NCBI RefSeq assembly: GCF_002101675.1
Contig: NZ_LQOY01000133.1
Span: 1 to 45,627, forward strand
Source: Mycobacterium gordonae
GTDB lineage: Bacteria; Actinomycetota; Actinomycetes; Mycobacteriales; Mycobacteriaceae
Direction of reading: 5' to 3'
DNA: 45,627 nucleotides
Shown here one piece after another: positions 8,675-17,163 of the stretch. A model generated the notes under the pieces. It searched no databases, was not told the origin of the DNA, and saw nothing but the letters and a program-made list of their open reading frames with translations. Within the stretch, counting starts at the first letter, position 1; every line of letters starts with the position of its first letter. The position numbers were made by a program, and so were the translations under genes.

Positions 8675-9088
8675 TCAATAGCTTTCCAGCGCGCCGACGC
8701 CGCGCCAGCTCGGCCAGGTGGTCTCCCATATTCGGTGGATCCGCCCGTCGCGGTAGGTGGCGATCAGCACCACCTCGATTCGGGTCGGCTCTTCGCCGGG
8801 CCGTGACGTGGTGATCCAGACCCGCCCGGCGATCCGGTCCGCCGCTTCCACCCAGGCCTGCTCGTCGTATTCCACCGAGTATGCGATGGGCGTGGCGTAC
8901 AGCTTGCGGTGGCTGTCGCGAAAGTCGGCGAAGCCTTGCGTCAGCCCGTCCGAGCACATCACGAAGTTGGGGTCGTAGTAATGCTCGATCAGGTCGCCGT
9001 TCTTGGCGACCACCATCCGCTCGAACATCTCCCGCAGCAGCGCAACAGACATGTGCGGCAAGTTATGGCCGATTGCCGGGGCAGTCAA
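8675..9088 (-). CDS. SnoaL/NTF2-like protein
   Basis: The small alpha+beta cone protein has the helix LREMFERMVVAKNGDLIEHYYDPNFVMCSDG and the strands IAGRVWITTSRPG, TRIEVVLIATYRDGRIHRIWETTWPSW, which are the SnoaL-like layout. I list the longest frame (TTG 9088, 137 residues). An ATG at 9052 would give 125 residues and still include the whole domain, and neither start has a strong ribosome site. Such proteins act as isomerases, hydratases or accessory ligand-binding domains, and no catalytic assignment can be made here. The upstream end abuts the divergent hydrolase pseudogene and may overlap its start by about 16 bases. Confidence 0.8.
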   Translation of the reverse strand: MTAPAIGHNLPHMSVALLREMFERMVVAKNGDLIEHYYDPNFVMCSDGLTQGFADFRDSHRKLYATPIAYSVEYDEQAWVEAADRIAGRVWITTSRPGEEPTRIEVVLIATYRDGRIHRIWETTWPSWRGVGALESY

Positions 9089-10102
9089 GGCCCATCGTCG
9101 CGGTTGCGCTGCTACTCAGTGCCTGCGACGACGAGGACGGCACCCGGGGCGCCGCAGGACCCCCGCCGGAGTCCACGACGGCCGAATCCGCTATCGACGC
9201 GCGCAGTCAGGACGTGCTGGACAGCCGCATCAAGGCCGACCAGCCGGGCTGCTCGGCTGCGGTGGGTATCGACGGCAAAGTGGTATGGACCGGCGTTCGG
9301 GGCATGGCCAATATGGCGAACGGGACCAAGATCAACCCGGACACCCGGTTCGATATCGCTTCTGTTTCCAAGCAATTCACCGCCACCGCGACCCTGCTAC
9401 TGGCGGACGGGGGCAAGCTGTCACTCGACGACCCGCTGTCTGCCCACGTGCACGAGTTGCCGCCATGGGCCGCAACCGTCAGCATCGCGCAACTGATGCA
9501 CCAAGCAAGCGGGATAGGCGCAAGCCGTGCAGGTGCTGACGACGGTGCCGGCATTGGAGTTCGAGCCCGGATCCCGTTTCGATTACTCCAACTCGAACTA
9601 CATGCTGCTCGGCGAGGTCGTCCAGCGAGTATCCGGGCAGTCGCTGCCACAGTTCCTCAGTGCGAACATCTTCCAACCGCTGGATCTGGCCATGTCCTTG
9701 GACCTCGCCGGCAGCGCTCGCGATCGGGCGACGCCCTACGAACACGGCAACGCCGTGCCCGACTCCCCCTGGGAACAGATCGGCGACGGCGGCGTCATGA
9801 CCAGTCCGTCTCAACTGGTGCGGTGGGCGGACAACTACCGAACCGGCAAGTTGGGCGGCCCCAAATTACTCGAAGAGCAGTTGGCCGGGGCCATGCCGAC
9901 CGAGCCCGGTGGTGGGGATCGCTACGGCGCCGGAATTTACCTGCGCGCCAACGGCATGCTCGATCACGACGGTCGCTGGGCAGGATTCGTCACGGCGTTC
10001 CACATCAGCAAGGACCGACGCAAGTCCCTGGCTGTCAGCTGCAACACGGAGGACCAGGATCCTGCGGCCATAGCCGACGCGCTGGCGCCGCTCTGGGCCT
10101 GA
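9073..10102 (+). pseudogene. Disrupted beta-lactamase-fold serine hydrolase (class C-like), lipoprotein
   Basis: Two adjacent frames together give one serine hydrolase. The first frame (from about TTG 9073) has a lipobox LLLSAC, then DIASVSKQFTATATLLLADG with the SxxK nucleophile motif, and reaches LMHQASGI near 9516. The second frame resumes at about 9518 with AQAVQVLTTVPALEFEPGSRFDYSNSNYMLLGEVV (YSN motif) and runs through WEQIGDGGVMTSPSQLVRWADNY and HDGRWAGF to the TGA at 10102. Family members normally carry roughly 20-30 residues between HxSGI and the AQ..QVL helix. Those are missing, and the frame shifts at the same point, so an internal deletion is the simplest cause. All catalytic motifs survive on the DNA but not in one protein. 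Confidence 0.8.
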
Positions 10103-10105
10103 AAT

Positions 10106-10813
10106 TCACGCCCGGGAGCGCGGCAGTGTGCCGGAGATCCGGATCCTGTTGATGGCAGCTCTGAGGGCACCCTCCCGGGCGTTGTCAGCGACGAAGAGCA
10201 CTTCGTCGCGCGCTTCCAGCACATCGTCGGCTTGCGGGACTATGACGGTGCCGCCGCGGATTACGGTGACCAATGCGGTGTTCGCCGGTAGTCCGAGCCC
10301 ACCGACAGATTGTCCGACCAACGGGTTGTCTTCGGGCAGAGTGAGTTTCGTCAAGGCCATCCGGCCTTCGCGAAGTCCCATCAGCCGCACCAGGTGACCG
10401 ACGTCGATGGCGCCCTCGATTCCGGCGACCATCGCACCCGGCGTCGAGACCGACACGTCGATCCCCCACGCCTGCCCGAACAGCCACTCGTTGCGGACGT
10501 CGTTGATCCGGGCCACCACCCGGGGCACGCCGAACTCCGACTTGGCCAGCAGTCCCACCACCAGGTTGGCCTTGTCGTCGCCGGTAGCCGCGATCACCAC
10601 GTCGCAGGTCTGGGCGCCGGCTTCCTGCAACGCCGACATCTCACACGCGTCGGCGTTGAACCAATCCGCCTCCGGCACCTTCTGCGGCTGAAAGTTCCGT
10701 CGCTGCCGCTCGATCAGCAGCACCTTGTGGCCGGCGTCGAGCAACTCCTGGGCGACCGAGCGGCCGACATTACCGGCTCCGGCAATCCCGATCCGCAACT
10801 TCCGCTTGGTCAC
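10106..10813 (-). CDS. TrkA-type potassium-transport NAD-binding protein (RCK domains)
   Basis: The 235-residue protein starts at GTG 10813 (VTKRKLRIGIAGAG). The frame is open 66 bases further up, but those residues look like an untranslated leader. The N-terminal RCK/TrkA-N Rossmann domain has GIAGAGNVGRSVAQELLDAGHKVLLIE and CDVVIAATGDDKANLVVGLLAK. From about residue 145 a TrkA-C domain follows (RMALTKLTLPEDNPLVGQSVGGLGLPANTALVTVIRGGTVIVPQADDVLEARDEVLFVAD). It should bind NAD(H) or a nucleotide and gate a K+ channel or antiporter. It is the only such gene here, not the ceoB-ceoC pair of mycobacterial Trk loci. It is divergent from a cation/proton antiporter with its own TrkA-C tail, so functional coupling is plausible. 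Confidence 0.9.
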   Translation of the reverse strand: MTKRKLRIGIAGAGNVGRSVAQELLDAGHKVLLIERQRRNFQPQKVPEADWFNADACEMSALQEAGAQTCDVVIAATGDDKANLVVGLLAKSEFGVPRVVARINDVRNEWLFGQAWGIDVSVSTPGAMVAGIEGAIDVGHLVRLMGLREGRMALTKLTLPEDNPLVGQSVGGLGLPANTALVTVIRGGTVIVPQADDVLEARDEVLFVADNAREGALRAAINRIRISGTLPRSRA

Positions 10814-10878
10814 ATGACCATCTTTGCCTATGTGCAGCGCGCGCTGCCCCGGCGGCAGGCTGAAATACTGACAACCCA

Positions 10879-12375
10879 ATGACCCTTGAAGAGCTGTACC
10901 TCACCGTGTCCATCGGCGGACTGGTGCTGCTGGCCAGCATCGTCGGCACGCGTGTGGCCACGGTCGTGGGTTTTCCCAGTCTGTTGCTGTTCCTGCTGGT
11001 CGGTGTCGCGATCGGCGAGGACGGCCTGGGCCTGCAGTTCGACGACGTGATCCTGGCCCGCAATGTCGGCACCGCGGCCCTGGCGGTCATCCTCGTCGAA
11101 GGCGGCTTGACCACGCGCTTCAGCGACATCCGCAAGGTGCTGGCACCGGCGGTCACCCTGGGCACCGTCGGTGTGATCATCAGCACGGTCATCACCGCGG
11201 TGGGCGCGCGTCTGCTGCTGGGCTTCGACTGGCAGCTGGCTCTCCTACTCGGGGCCATCATCGCCTCCACCGACGCCGCGGCGGTGTTCTCGGTGTTGCG
11301 TGTACTGCCCTTGCCCCGCCGCCTCGCGGGACTACTGGAAGCCGAATCGGGCTTCAACGACGCCCCCGGCGTGATCCTGGTGCTCATGTTCAGCGTGGTG
11401 CCGTTCGTGTTCAAACCCGAGCACGCCTTCACCGACTTGATCTATGAACTGGCCGGTGGCTCCGCGATCGGCTTGGTCATCGGCTATCTCGGGGCGTTCG
11501 GGCTGCGACGTATCGCGTTGCCGGCTTCCGGGCTGTACCCGATCGCGACGTTCGGGCTGGGTCTGGTCGCATTCGCCGCGGCCGGGGATGCCCACACCAG
11601 CGGATTCATCGCCGCCTACCTGGCCGCCGTGGTGTTGGCGAACTCGGGGCTACCGCACCGCTCGGCGACCCGCTCCTTCGCCGAAGGGGTCGGCTGGCTG
11701 GCCCAGATCGGCCTGTTCGTGCTGCTCGGGCTGCTGGTCGACCCGAGTGAATTGGCCGTCGACGTGATCTCGGCGATCGTGATCGGGCTGGTGCTGCTGC
11801 TGGTCGCGCGGCCGCTGTCGGTGGTCGGAACGCTGATCTGGTTCCGGGTGCCCTGGCGCGACCAGGCGTTTCTGTCGTGGGCGGGGCTGCGTGGTGCGGT
11901 GCCGATCGTGCTGGCGACATTCCCGATCGTGGCAGGCGTCCCGGACAGCTCCCGGCTCCTGAACATCGTGTTCGTGCTGGTCGTGGTCTTCACCCTGATC
12001 CAGGGTCCGAGTCTGCGGCCGATCGCCCACATGCTGGGCCTGATCTCCCGCGAGGCCACCCGCGAGATTCAAGTGGAAGCCGCCCCCTTGGACATGCTCG
12101 ACGCCGAACTGCTGACCATGACGGTGCAGCGGCCGTCACGCCTGCACAACGTCACCATTTTGGAACTGCGCCTACCGGACCCGGCCGTCATCACCCTGAT
12201 CATCCGCGACGGCCACACCTTCGTCCCGGAGCCCGACACCCGCATCGAAAGCGGCGACGAGCTACTGATCATCACCACCAGCAAGACCCGCGCCGCGGCC
12301 GAAGCCAGACTCCGCGCGGTCAGCCGGCGTGGCAAGCTCGCGCACTGGTTCGACGAATACGGCGAGCTGGAATAG
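10879..12375 (+). CDS. CPA-type potassium (sodium)/proton antiporter with C-terminal TrkA-C domain
   Basis: The 498-residue protein starts at ATG 10879. About 12 hydrophobic segments fill residues 1-390. The conserved GFPSLLLFLLVGVAIGEDGLG, VILVEGGLTTRF, and the transport core LGAIIASTDAAAVFSVLR and LLEAESGFNDAPGVILVL (TD and ND pairs of the CPA1/NhaP2 family) are all present. Residues about 405-490 form a soluble TrkA-C domain (RLHNVTILELRLPDPAVITLIIRDGHTFVPEPDTRIESGDELLIITT). That architecture is typical of NhaP2-like K+/H+ antiporters, which export K+ or Na+ in exchange for protons. The 65-base region shared with the divergent TrkA gene would hold both promoters. No strong ribosome site is seen. 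Confidence 0.92.
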   Translation: MTLEELYLTVSIGGLVLLASIVGTRVATVVGFPSLLLFLLVGVAIGEDGLGLQFDDVILARNVGTAALAVILVEGGLTTRFSDIRKVLAPAVTLGTVGVIISTVITAVGARLLLGFDWQLALLLGAIIASTDAAAVFSVLRVLPLPRRLAGLLEAESGFNDAPGVILVLMFSVVPFVFKPEHAFTDLIYELAGGSAIGLVIGYLGAFGLRRIALPASGLYPIATFGLGLVAFAAAGDAHTSGFIAAYLAAVVLANSGLPHRSATRSFAEGVGWLAQIGLFVLLGLLVDPSELAVDVISAIVIGLVLLLVARPLSVVGTLIWFRVPWRDQAFLSWAGLRGAVPIVLATFPIVAGVPDSSRLLNIVFVLVVVFTLIQGPSLRPIAHMLGLISREATREIQVEAAPLDMLDAELLTMTVQRPSRLHNVTILELRLPDPAVITLIIRDGHTFVPEPDTRIESGDELLIITTSKTRAAAEARLRAVSRRGKLAHWFDEYGELE

Positions 12376-12383
12376 CTCTCGAC

Positions 12384-13109
12384 TCATGTGTCCACACAGA
12401 GCAGCGGCCGGGCGTCGTGGATGTCGATGGCGACCAAGGTGGGTGCCGGCAGCGGGCGGTTGAGCGGGCCCTTGGGGTATACCCGTCGGCGAGTAGGCAG
12501 CCACAACTGGCCGAACCGCTGATAATTCCCGCATAGGTGTGCTGCCCTGGCCCAGGAGCCGACGACCTGCGCGGTGTAGTCATGCCGAGTCAGCCTCCCC
12601 GTGGCGTCGAAGTACAACACCTGGGTCGGGCAGTGAGTGGGCAATCCGGGCGGGAAACCGACCGTCAGCCGGGTCGTGCCGTCCGCGGCCGGTGACTCCT
12701 CCACGGTGAAACCCGGTTCGGTGATCAGGAACGGCAGATTAATGTAATTCCACATGGCGTACCCCGAGAAGTACGCGAAATCCATTGCGTCCCAATAAAG
12801 TGTGCGTCGGCCAAGTCCGAACGAGTCTCGTGGGCGCGAACGGTACTCAATGACGGCGCCGCCCGGATCGCAGATCTCGATGCGGTCCGAGCCATGCAGC
12901 ACAGCCCGCTTCCCTGTCTCGGGGTAGTCGTGCAGCACGACCTCCGGCCTGCGAGTGCTGATGGTCAGTCTGACGTGGCGTTGCGGGGCAACATGTTTAG
13001 CGTTGAAAAGGAAGCCGGACGCCGACATCTTGAGTTCGACAGCCGCCAGGGAACGCCAGTAGTCCAGCCCACCGTGGGCGTCGAAGATGCGGATCAAGCT
13101 CTCGGTCAT
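12384..13109 (-). CDS. Conserved hypothetical protein, 241 residues
   Basis: The start is placed at ATG 13109. A GTG immediately before it, directly following the TAG of the upstream gene, is also possible. The protein is soluble with no signal peptide. It has alternating beta strands suggestive of a lipoprotein-carrier-like or outer-surface half-barrel: VELKMSASGFLFNAKHV, RHVRLTISTRRPEVVLHDYP, RIEICDPGGAVIEY, TTRLTVGFP and TQVLYFDATGRLTRHDYTAQV. I do not recognise a named family. It is the last gene of an operon with an acetoacetate decarboxylase-like protein and an SDR, with no intergenic bases between it and the former, so a role in the same small-molecule pathway is likely. Confidence 0.8.
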   Translation of the reverse strand: MTESLIRIFDAHGGLDYWRSLAAVELKMSASGFLFNAKHVAPQRHVRLTISTRRPEVVLHDYPETGKRAVLHGSDRIEICDPGGAVIEYRSRPRDSFGLGRRTLYWDAMDFAYFSGYAMWNYINLPFLITEPGFTVEESPAADGTTRLTVGFPPGLPTHCPTQVLYFDATGRLTRHDYTAQVVGSWARAAHLCGNYQRFGQLWLPTRRRVYPKGPLNRPLPAPTLVAIDIHDARPLLCVDT

Positions 13110-13112
13110 CAC

Positions 13113-13823
13113 CTAGCCCCGGAAGGTCGGCTCACCCAGGGTGAACGTCGCCTCTTCGACGAACGCACCCAGATGCAGTCCGGGACGCAGCCACGTCGGC
13201 AGCGGACCCGACGACGACACGCCGACGGTCACCAGGGCAGGCCGGATCCGGCCGTTGAACGTCAGCAGCGAGTCACCCACCCGGCCGTCGGCGAATTGCT
13301 GGCGCGCATTGCCCTTGACTTTCAGCGGAAGGGACGGCCCCTTGATCCGAGGGGTCGCGCTCACCGTCCAGGACGGCTCGTCGCTGCTGCTGCCGGTGAT
13401 GAGTTGCCCGTCGGCCAGCTCACCGTCGAAGCGGGCCAGCGTCTTGGGCATCGCCCAGTTGGTGCGGCCGCCGACCAGGCTGGTCTGTGAATCCACCGAC
13501 ATGAAGGCCACGTTGCCCCAGGGGCGCAGACCGGTCCGCGAACCGACAATGCCGAGCACCTCGTCATACGCGCCGACCGGGGTGTCGGTGTAGCGGACGA
13601 AGGCGCCGAGGGTGACCAGCGCCGGGCTACCGGCCAGCGCCGACGGCAGCACCGAGGCGGCGGCGCGACCGCCGCGGCCCAGCCATAGCAGCGCCGAGCA
13701 GCGGCACTCCCACGGCGCGGGCGCTTGGTTGGTTGGCAGCGTCGCCACCAGCGCCTGGCTGAGCGCGCTTTCCGGCACGCCGGCCAGACCGGTCAGCTCG
13801 ATGCGAGTGTCGTTGTCCCCCAC
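13113..13823 (-). CDS. Acetoacetate decarboxylase-family protein
   Basis: The 236-residue protein starts at GTG 13823 behind AGGAG, five bases upstream. The fold signature includes LVTLGAFVRYTDTPVGAYDEVLGIVGSR, VAFMSVDSQTSLVGGRTNWAMPKTLARFDGEL and FNGRIRPALVTVGVSSSGPLPTWLRPGLHLGAFV. The lysine in MPKTL corresponds to the position of the Schiff-base lysine of the family. Classical decarboxylases carry two adjacent lysines there, and here the second is Thr, so decarboxylase activity is uncertain. Many actinobacterial relatives are of unknown substrate and some act as aldolase-dehydratases. It lies two bases downstream of the SDR and directly upstream of a hypothetical gene in one operon. Confidence 0.85.
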   Translation of the reverse strand: MGDNDTRIELTGLAGVPESALSQALVATLPTNQAPAPWECRCSALLWLGRGGRAAASVLPSALAGSPALVTLGAFVRYTDTPVGAYDEVLGIVGSRTGLRPWGNVAFMSVDSQTSLVGGRTNWAMPKTLARFDGELADGQLITGSSSDEPSWTVSATPRIKGPSLPLKVKGNARQQFADGRVGDSLLTFNGRIRPALVTVGVSSSGPLPTWLRPGLHLGAFVEEATFTLGEPTFRG

Positions 13824-13825
13824 GC

Positions 13826-14701
13826 TTACTCCTGATTCTCGATGCGCGCCTGGTAGGCGGCGCGCTGTTCGCGGTCCAGCTCCGCGGTGACCTTGTTCCC
13901 ACCCGACGCCCGGAAGGCCGCGTCGACGAGGCCCGCCGGCAGGGTGGCGCTACCGCGCGACACCAGCCCCACCAGCTTGGGGACGAAGACGGTGCGCGAC
14001 GCCCCCTTGGCCAGTTCGGCGACCACGGCGGTGGCGACGTCCTCGGGGTTGACCACCAGAAAGCGCTCCAGCGGGCCGGGTGCGGACATCCCGGCGATCA
14101 ACTCGGTGCGGACGAACCCCGGGCAGATCGCCGAGATCTGGACACCACTGCCCCGCCACTCCTGACGCAGCGCCTCGCTGAAGCCGACGACGGCGTATTT
14201 GGACGCGCAGTAGGTGGCCGCGTTCGGCGATGCCAGCGTGCCCATCACCGAGGCGATGTTGACGATGTGGCCCGATCCGCGTTCGGCGAAGCGGGCGCCG
14301 GCCAACCGGGTGCCGGTCAGCACGCCCAGCACGTCGATCTCGATCGTGCGCCGGGTGACGCTGCGGCTCTCCTGCAGGAACGGCCCGATCGGCATGATGC
14401 CCGCGTTGTTGACCAGGACATCGAGCCCGCCGAGATCGCCGGTCGCCCGGTCGAGGAATGTCTCAAAGCTCGCCGGATCGGTGACGTCGAGGTGAGAGCC
14501 AGTCGCCCCGATCTCGGTGGCGGTCTGCCGGACGGCGGCTTCCTGGACATCGCCCAGGGCCACGGTGGCGCCGGCGGCGATCAGCGCCTCGCCGATCGCC
14601 CGGCCGATGCCCTGCGCCCCACCGGTGATGGCCACCCGTCGGCCCCGCAGTTTCGGCATGCGGCCCAGAATCTCATACCGGCTCTTCCCGGCTGGCGCCA
14701 T
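13826..14701 (-). CDS. Short-chain dehydrogenase/reductase
   Basis: The 291-residue form starting at ATG 14701 has AGGTGG eight bases upstream. The frame continues to 14770, and an internal ATG at 14659 lies closer to the domain. Motifs: ITGGAQGIGRAIGEAL (cofactor binding), an Asp at the end of strand 2 (ALGDVQ) suggesting NAD preference, NNAGIMPIGPF, NIASVMG (catalytic Ser region), YCASKYAVVGFSEALRQEW (Tyr-x-x-x-Lys), and CPGFVRTELIAG. The C-terminal 60 residues (KLVGLVSRGSATLPAGLVDAAF...) are typical of mycobacterial SDRs that act on lipid-like substrates. It is the first gene of the three-gene operon and is divergent from galT with about 207 bases between. Confidence 0.9.
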   Translation of the reverse strand: MAPAGKSRYEILGRMPKLRGRRVAITGGAQGIGRAIGEALIAAGATVALGDVQEAAVRQTATEIGATGSHLDVTDPASFETFLDRATGDLGGLDVLVNNAGIMPIGPFLQESRSVTRRTIEIDVLGVLTGTRLAGARFAERGSGHIVNIASVMGTLASPNAATYCASKYAVVGFSEALRQEWRGSGVQISAICPGFVRTELIAGMSAPGPLERFLVVNPEDVATAVVAELAKGASRTVFVPKLVGLVSRGSATLPAGLVDAAFRASGGNKVTAELDREQRAAYQARIENQE

Positions 14702-14894
14702 GGTGGTGTCCACCTGGTGGACGCCGCTGCCCTGCCATCTGCATTCCCTCCCCTTAACGGGATAGCGCACAACGGAATTGGCGAATCAGCCAGGGCGGGC
14801 GCCTTCGTCGCGCCAGCCGGGTGAGGTGCGAGCCGCTCTGGCTGTGCGGGCACCGTGGTGGCCGCTACCTGATCTACGTTCGCAGCGGCCACGC

Positions 14895-14900
14895 TAATCT
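14895..14900 (+). promoter_or_regulatory. Candidate -10 element of galT
   Basis: TAATCT fits the mycobacterial TANNNT consensus and ends eight bases before the GTG start of galT at 14909. Transcription would therefore begin within a base or two of the start codon, giving a leaderless or nearly leaderless mRNA, which is common in mycobacteria. There is no clear -35 hexamer and no ribosome site in front of the GTG. The assignment rests on position and hexamer only. Confidence 0.4.
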
Positions 14901-14908
14901 TCAATGTC

Positions 14909-16000
14909 GTGGAATCGCCGACGCGGGCAAAGCTGACCGATGGCCGTGACCTGCTGTTCTTCGCGTTGCCCGGGCACCGTCCAGCGCCGGTTCCGGATCG
15001 CCGGCCGTTGCCCAAGCAAGACCCGGACCAGTCGGAGTTGCGGTTCGACCAGTCAACCGGCCAGTGGGTTATCGTCGCCGCGCTGCGTCAAGACCGCACC
15101 TACAAGCCGCCTGCCGACCAGTGCCCACTGTGTCCAGGTCCGACTGGACTGACCAGCGAGGTGCCCGCCCCCGACTATGACGTTGTCGTTTTCGAGAACC
15201 GGTTTCCGAGCCTGTCCGGCACCTCCCCCTCGATCCCGTTGCCTGCCGGTGGCGGCTTTGTGTCCGCGCCGGGCCACGGCCGGTGCGAGGTGATCTGCTT
15301 TTCCAGCGAACACGCCGGGTCGTTCGCGAATTTGGCGCCGGCCCATGCCCGGTTGGTCGTCGACGCGTGGCGCCACCGCACTGCTGACCTGATGGCCGAA
15401 CCGGGCATCGAGCAGGTGTTCTGTTTCGAGAACCGGGGCGAGGAAATTGGGGTGACGCTGACCCATCCGCACGGCCAGATCTACGGCTATCCCTTTCTGA
15501 CGCCGCGGTTCACTGCGATGCTGGGGCAGGCGCGCGAGCATCGTATGCGCTACGGCGGCAACCTCTTTGCCGACCTGCTAGCGCGCGAGGTCGCCGACGG
15601 CAGTCGCGTGGTGGCACGCACCGAGCACTTCACCGCCTTTGTGCCGTTCGCGGCGCGCTGGCCGGTCGAGGTGCACATCTACCCGAACCGGTTCGTGCGC
15701 AATCTGGTCGATCTCGAAGACCACGAACTGGACGGGTTCGCGCAGGTCTACCTCGATGTGCTGGGGCGGTTCGACCGCATGTATGCACCCAGTTGTGGTC
15801 CGTTGCCCTACATTTCGGCCCTGCATCAGTTCGCCGTGACCGACACCCAGGCCGACGGCTATTTCCACGTCGAGTTGATGTCAATCCGGCGTAGCGCCAC
15901 CAAGCTCAAATACTTGGCGGGCTCCGAGTCTGCGATGGGGGCATTCATCAGCGACGTCACGCCGGAAAGCGTGGCCCAGCGGCTACGGGAACTCGGATGA
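14909..16000 (+). CDS. galT: Galactose-1-phosphate uridylyltransferase
   Basis: The 363-residue protein transfers UMP from UDP-glucose to galactose-1-phosphate in the Leloir pathway. It has the HIT-superfamily layout: Zn-ligand pair CPLC at residues 72-75, nucleotide-binding VVFENRFPSL, FCFENRGEEIGVTLTHPHGQIYGYPF with the catalytic HPH at about 186-188, and the C-terminal strand PVEVHIYPNRF and YFHVELMSIRRSATKLKYLAGSESAMGAFI. The length matches the family. The stop codon overlaps the galK start by four bases (ATGA), so the two are translationally coupled. No galE is present in the window. The start is GTG without a Shine-Dalgarno sequence, consistent with a leaderless transcript. Confidence 0.95.
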   Translation: MESPTRAKLTDGRDLLFFALPGHRPAPVPDRRPLPKQDPDQSELRFDQSTGQWVIVAALRQDRTYKPPADQCPLCPGPTGLTSEVPAPDYDVVVFENRFPSLSGTSPSIPLPAGGGFVSAPGHGRCEVICFSSEHAGSFANLAPAHARLVVDAWRHRTADLMAEPGIEQVFCFENRGEEIGVTLTHPHGQIYGYPFLTPRFTAMLGQAREHRMRYGGNLFADLLAREVADGSRVVARTEHFTAFVPFAARWPVEVHIYPNRFVRNLVDLEDHELDGFAQVYLDVLGRFDRMYAPSCGPLPYISALHQFAVTDTQADGYFHVELMSIRRSATKLKYLAGSESAMGAFISDVTPESVAQRLRELG

Positions 16001-17100
16001 CGGTCCGGTTCGCCGCACCCGGGCGGATCAACCTGATCGGGGAGCACACCGATTACAACCTCGGCTTTGCACTGCCGATCGCGCTACCGCTGCGCACGAC
16101 GGCCACTTTCACCCCCAACCACAGCGAAGCGATTACCGTCAGCAGCGATCGCGCGGACGGCTCCGTGCGCATTCCGCTGGGCACCGCACCCGGTGACCCC
16201 GACAGCTACATAGCGGGCTGGGCCGGCTACATCGCCGGGGTGGTCTGGGCGCTGCGTGAAGCCGGCCACCCGGTGCCCGGCGGCGCGATGTCGATCACCA
16301 GCGAAGTGCCGATCGGTTCGGGCCTGTCTTCGTCGGCCGCGTTGGAGTGCGCGGTGCTGGGCGCGATCGCGTCGGCCACCGATGCACGTATCGAACGCAT
16401 CGAACAGGCCCGGCTTGCGCAGCGCGCAGAAAACGACTATGTCAGTGCGCCAACGGGTTTGCTTGACCAGCTGGCATCGCTGTTCGGTGAACCGGCCACG
16501 GCGCTGCTGATCGATTTTCGCAGCGTCACCGTCACGCCCGTCGCATTCGACCCGGACGCTGCCGGCGTTGCACTGCTGCTGCTCGACTCCCGAGCACGCC
16601 ACCGTCATGCCGGCGGAGAGTACGCCGCCCGACGCGCATCGTGCGAGAAAGCGGCTGCCGATCTCGAGGTGTCATCACTGCGCGAGGTTCAGGATCGCCC
16701 GCCTTCGGTCTTGGCTGCGGTGACCGACCCGGTCGCTGCCCGTCGTGCCCGTCATGTGCTGACCGAGAACCGCCGGGTGCTTGACTTTGTTGCCGCACTC
16801 GGTGATTCGGATTTCTCCCAAGCCGGCCGGATCATGAGCGCATCGCACGCGTCGATGCGCGACGATTTCGAGATCACCACCGCGCACATCGACCTGATTG
16901 TCGACGCCGCCGTCGATGCGGGCGCTTTGGGCGCCCGGATGACCGGCGGTGGGTTCGGGGGCTGCGTGATCGCCCTGGTGCCGATCGGCCGGGCGGATAT
17001 GGTCGGCGACGCGGTGCGCCGGGCGGCGTGTGACGCCGGGTTCGCGCGGCCGGCGATCACCCGAACCCGGGCTGCCGCGGGCGCCGCGGCGCTCCAGTGA
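15997..17100 (+). CDS. galK: Galactokinase
   Basis: The 367-residue protein phosphorylates galactose with ATP to give galactose-1-phosphate for GalT. The galactokinase signature GRINLIGEHTDYN is at residues 9-21, the GHMP ATP loop PIGSGLSSSAALE is near residue 107, and motif 3 GARMTGGGFGGCVIALVP is at the C-terminus. The catalytic-base region TGLLDQLASLFG is present. The length is slightly below the 380-390 residues of enteric GalK but normal for actinobacteria. It overlaps galT by four bases and is followed after 63 bases by a secreted glycosidase gene on the same strand. Confidence 0.95.
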   Translation: MTVRFAAPGRINLIGEHTDYNLGFALPIALPLRTTATFTPNHSEAITVSSDRADGSVRIPLGTAPGDPDSYIAGWAGYIAGVVWALREAGHPVPGGAMSITSEVPIGSGLSSSAALECAVLGAIASATDARIERIEQARLAQRAENDYVSAPTGLLDQLASLFGEPATALLIDFRSVTVTPVAFDPDAAGVALLLLDSRARHRHAGGEYAARRASCEKAAADLEVSSLREVQDRPPSVLAAVTDPVAARRARHVLTENRRVLDFVAALGDSDFSQAGRIMSASHASMRDDFEITTAHIDLIVDAAVDAGALGARMTGGGFGGCVIALVPIGRADMVGDAVRRAACDAGFARPAITRTRAAAGAAALQ

Positions 17101-17163
17101 GCGATCCGGAAGCATTGGCGCAAAGCCGCGCAATCAGCTCACCCGGCGAATTATGGTCACTAC

